Origin: Kiritimatiellia bacterium
GTDB lineage: Bacteria; Verrucomicrobiota; Kiritimatiellia; SLAD01
Assembly (NCBI GenBank): GCA_007125875.1
Contig: SLCI01000057.1
Location: 1-17,403 of the forward strand
Reading direction: 5' to 3'
Length of the DNA: 17,403 nucleotides
In this document: positions 15,853-17,403 of the stretch, one piece after another
Layout: the number at the start of each line of letters is the position of its first letter
How positions within the stretch are numbered: the first letter of the stretch is position 1
Position numbers and translations under genes: made by a program
The notes under the pieces: model-generated
Told to the model about the DNA's origin: nothing
Database searches by the model: none
The model's input: the letters and a program-made list of their open reading frames with translations, nothing else

Positions 15853-15906
15853 TCACCGATTACGATTATGCGGATGATTACGATTAGGATATCGACGAGA
15901 TGGCAT
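15853..15906 (-). other. 17-codon leader ORF with strong ribosome site, possibly a gene remnant
   Basis: An AGACAGGAGA site precedes ATG at 15906 and opens MPSRRYPNRNHPHNRNR before a TGA, running through the right inverted repeat. It ends 17 nt before the four-helix-bundle start. The ribosome site and ATGCCA are an imperfect copy of those of the DJ-1 gene at 15393-15415. It is either a translated leader allowing reinitiation or simply the severed start of the old downstream gene. Confidence 0.3.
15858..15893. repeat. Right inverted repeat with TTANGA hexamers
   Basis: Read on the minus strand it gives GATATCC, TAATCGTAATC, a 7-nt interruption, then TAATCGTAATCGG. The first 18 bases match the left end at 17 positions. 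The repeat unit is the same degenerate hexamer as on the left. Confidence 0.75.
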
Positions 15907-15924
15907 TACCTCTTCTCCTGTCTT

Positions 15925-16683
15925 TTAAGAAAGCCCCATGCGCTGGTCGAGGTAGAGCGCGATTTGGTCCACGAACTCTTTGGGTAGCGGGCTTTCCGGC
16001 TTCTCGTGTAGTGCGTCAATTAATGTGTGGCCGGTGCAAATGACAACGCCGGCCGCACCCACTTGACCGGTGGCGAGTCGTCCGGAGGCAAAACAGAGGA
16101 CGGGTTGAACATCCAAGTTACGATGAACATTCTCCTGTAGCTCTTTACGCAAGGTGGCTGCTGCCTCTTTGACCTGTTCCAGAGGCGGGCGATCTGGACG
16201 CTCGTCATCGTAAAGGATCTCGCCGTTTTCGACTCGAATGCGACCACTCCAATTCTTTGTTTCGATCATAAAGATGCCGGTTGGCCCAATCACGACGTGA
16301 TCGTAATCGGCGTTGGAGTTTCGAAGCGAGGGGCGCTGCATCGATAGGCCGTGATAGACATGAAAGGTGGCTGGGAGGAAGGAGAGCGTCCGTGCAACGG
16401 ATTCTTCTCCACGGGCACCTTTGAGAAAGTTGTCCAGTCGCTCGCGTCCCGCTGTCACCAGCCATGCGAGCAGTCCCGCCAGAAAAAGGTAGCCTGCTCC
16501 GATCCAACTTGCCGTCCAAGTGGGCGTCGGTATGGCTGCGCGTGTGAGGTAGCCAGCAGCGAAAACAATCAAGATAAAAGGCCAAAGTATCCGAAGCAGT
16601 CCAGCGACACGAGGCGCTTCGCCCGGACTGCCGGTAACTCGGGCAAAGTGTTCAGGGCGTTGTGGTGATTTTAGCGCTGCCAT
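15925..16683 (-). CDS. Membrane-anchored NERD-domain (nuclease-related) protein
   Basis: This 252-aa protein has two hydrophobic segments near residues 27-47 (LLRILWPFILIVFAAGYLT) and 57-75 (WIGAGYLFLAGLLAWLVTAG), followed by a cytoplasmic NERD domain. The NERD signature begins at KGARGEESVARTL. It contains the nuclease-like core ADYDHVVIGPTGIFMIETKNWSG, with Asp126/Asp128, Glu141 and Lys143 in the D...ExK arrangement. NERD domains are proposed nucleases from the restriction-endonuclease-like fold, but activity has not been shown for most members. The frame stays open to 16806, overlapping the STAS gene; I chose ATG 16683, 43 nt after the STAS stop, because the extra 41 residues are Pro/Cys/His-rich and unlike the family. 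The ribosome site is weak. The stop sits against the AGACAGGAGA of the ancestral downstream gene. Confidence 0.87.
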   Translation of the reverse strand: MAALKSPQRPEHFARVTGSPGEAPRVAGLLRILWPFILIVFAAGYLTRAAIPTPTWTASWIGAGYLFLAGLLAWLVTAGRERLDNFLKGARGEESVARTLSFLPATFHVYHGLSMQRPSLRNSNADYDHVVIGPTGIFMIETKNWSGRIRVENGEILYDDERPDRPPLEQVKEAAATLRKELQENVHRNLDVQPVLCFASGRLATGQVGAAGVVICTGHTLIDALHEKPESPLPKEFVDQIALYLDQRMGLS

Positions 16684-16726
16684 GCAGAAGCCATTAAAAT
16701 CGCCAGTATCCACTGGCCAGCGTGCA

Positions 16727-17101
16727 TCATGATGATGAATCTCCGCTTGCTTGTTGCAGGGCAGACAAGGCCTCGGCGCGGGTTTTAAATATTTGCAACC
16801 TCGCACCCAAACCGACGAGGTCGAGTGTTTTGGTCAGGCGCGGGCTTAGACCGCAAAGGGCAGCATGTCCCTCTTCAATAATGGTCTGACGATGTAATCC
16901 GGCCAATAACCCAATACCCTGACTATTCAGATAAGTTACCCCCGTGCAGTCGAGAATGAATTTCTTAATCTCGCCACGCTGAATAGGATGCAGTGTGGAT
17001 TTGAACTCAGCAAACGTCTCCTCATCAACCGCACCGGTGATGGTGAGAATGCAGATTCCGTCCTGCTCTTCTTGAGAAATTGAAAGCGGTGGTTTGGCCA
17101 T
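16727..17101 (-). CDS. STAS-domain protein (anti-sigma-factor-antagonist type)
   Basis: This 124-aa single STAS domain resembles SpoIIAA/RsbV and BtrV-like anti-anti-sigma factors, which bind or release a partner depending on phosphorylation of a conserved serine. The key helix start is VTYLNSQGIGLLAGL, with Ser60 as the candidate phosphoacceptor; the usual Asp before it is Asn59, as in several other STAS proteins. The N-terminal strand pattern (EQDGICILTITGAVDEETF) fits the fold. ATG 17101 is preferred to 17161 because the former begins MAKPPLSIS at the normal domain boundary; GAGGAGG lies 11 nt upstream, slightly far. No anti-sigma kinase or PP2C phosphatase gene is visible here. It is probably the first gene of the minus-strand unit leading to the NERD gene. 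Confidence 0.9.
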   Translation of the reverse strand: MAKPPLSISQEEQDGICILTITGAVDEETFAEFKSTLHPIQRGEIKKFILDCTGVTYLNSQGIGLLAGLHRQTIIEEGHAALCGLSPRLTKTLDLVGLGARLQIFKTRAEALSALQQASGDSSS

Positions 17102-17266
17102 ATGATTGAGTGCCTCCTCTGACTTAACTGTCAACCTAGCCAAATCATACACTGGGGGCATTGCTCGAATCCAGTGCTAATTAAAAAACACACTAGGACC
17201 CGACCCGCACATGCCGTAAAGTCTTGCGTTGAGTGGGGGAGTTAAAGATGCGGGATAGAAGCCAAA

Positions 17267-17403
17267 ATGACTAAGACAGGAGATCAAGATGCGGCCTTCG
17301 GTTACGACTTGTCTCGCCGAAGCGATGCCGAGTGGACAACGCTCATTGCCCAGGCGGGTGATCGCCGTGATGCCTACTGGGGACGTACGATTACGTATTC
17401 TCC
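17267..17403 (+). CDS. Start of a gene cut by the window edge, possibly a CofG-like radical SAM enzyme
   Basis: An open frame of 45 codons plus two bases starts at ATG 17267 and runs off the window. It reads as a plausible protein N-terminus: MTKTGDQDAAFGYDLSRRSD, then EWTTLIAQAG and DAYWGRTITYS. The ending (G)RTITYS resembles the segment just ahead of the iron-sulphur cysteine motif in CofG, the radical SAM enzyme of deazaflavin (F420) synthesis, as I remember it. The diagnostic CxxxCxxC lies beyond the window, so this is only a suggestion. A competing frame from ATG 17289 has a better ribosome site (AGGAG, 6 nt) and is also open, but its composition looks less protein-like. Confidence 0.55.
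   Translation, partial: MTKTGDQDAAFGYDLSRRSDAEWTTLIAQAGDRRDAYWGRTITYS

Larger units (their letters stand above)
15416..15893. mobile_element. Inverted-repeat-bounded cassette carrying a four-helix-bundle gene
   Basis: The block is bounded by 18-bp inverted repeats that match at 17 of 18 positions. GATATCCTCATCGTAATC lies at 15416-15433, and GATATCCTAATCGTAATC is read inward from 15893 to 15876. Beyond a 7-nt indel the similarity continues as TAATC(T/G)TAATC(T/G)G. Both ends are made of a degenerate hexamer, TCNTAA. The only substantial gene inside is the four-helix-bundle protein; no transposase is present, so if mobile it must be moved in trans. It separates two genes that otherwise look like operon partners. 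Confidence 0.55.

Noticed and set aside
16684..16806. 41-codon N-terminal extension of the NERD gene
   Set aside because: It overlaps the STAS coding region and encodes a Pro/Cys/His-rich stretch unlike a NERD N-terminus.
17289..17403. Alternative open frame from ATG 17289 with a better ribosome site
   Set aside because: The encoded residues look less protein-like than the frame from 17267, whose end resembles a known motif; the choice is not certain.

Overview
The window is a compact, all-bacterial chromosomal stretch of moderate-to-high GC with 14 protein genes and no RNA genes that I can see. The content is DnaE, a universal stress protein, an NtrB/NtrC-type two-component pair, a GH127-type glycosidase, an S23/four-helix-bundle gene and many short GTAGC-bounded hairpin repeats. 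This fits an uncultured Gram-negative bacterium, and the repeats plus the four-helix-bundle cassette remind me of the PVC group (Verrucomicrobiota/Kiritimatiellota). That placement is an impression, not a demonstrated assignment.

Layout: dnaE (4-3576, +) ends in a repeat-rich gap (3585-3790). The gap is shared with a convergent two-gene minus-strand unit: a tandem-domain UspA protein (4464-5309) followed by a small exported coiled-coil protein (3780-4409). Divergent from uspA is a UDP-glucuronate decarboxylase (5477-6439, +). A tight three-gene signalling operon follows: FHA-domain protein, PAS-histidine kinase and sigma-54-dependent response regulator (6498-9450, +; gaps of 11 and 5 nt). A second repeat gap (9530-9706) separates it from a convergent minus-strand pair, an ABC-F ATPase translationally coupled by an ATGA overlap to a GT4 glycosyltransferase (12779 down to 9712). 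Divergent from the ABC-F gene is a GH127/DUF1680 glycosidase (12883-14841, +). It runs tail to tail into a minus-strand cluster read as STAS protein, membrane-anchored NERD protein, four-helix-bundle protein and DJ-1/PfpI protein (17101 down to 14847). At the right edge a plus-strand gene begins (17267 onward) and is cut by the window. Its first 45 codons end in a motif reminiscent of CofG-like radical SAM enzymes.

How they fit: the UDP-xylose-forming enzyme, the GT4 glycosyltransferase and the GH127 glycosidase point to sugar-nucleotide and polysaccharide metabolism, but they are in separate transcription units. The FHA-HK-NtrC trio is the clearest functional module. Two sequences resembling -24/-12 promoters lie in the window, one inside the FHA gene and one just ahead of the ABC-F gene.

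The most interesting structure is the four-helix-bundle gene. It sits in a ~478-bp block bounded by near-perfect inverted repeats built from a degenerate TCNTAA hexamer. The block interrupts what looks like a NERD to DJ-1 operon junction, and the ribosome-binding/start region of the DJ-1 gene appears in imperfect duplicate on both sides.
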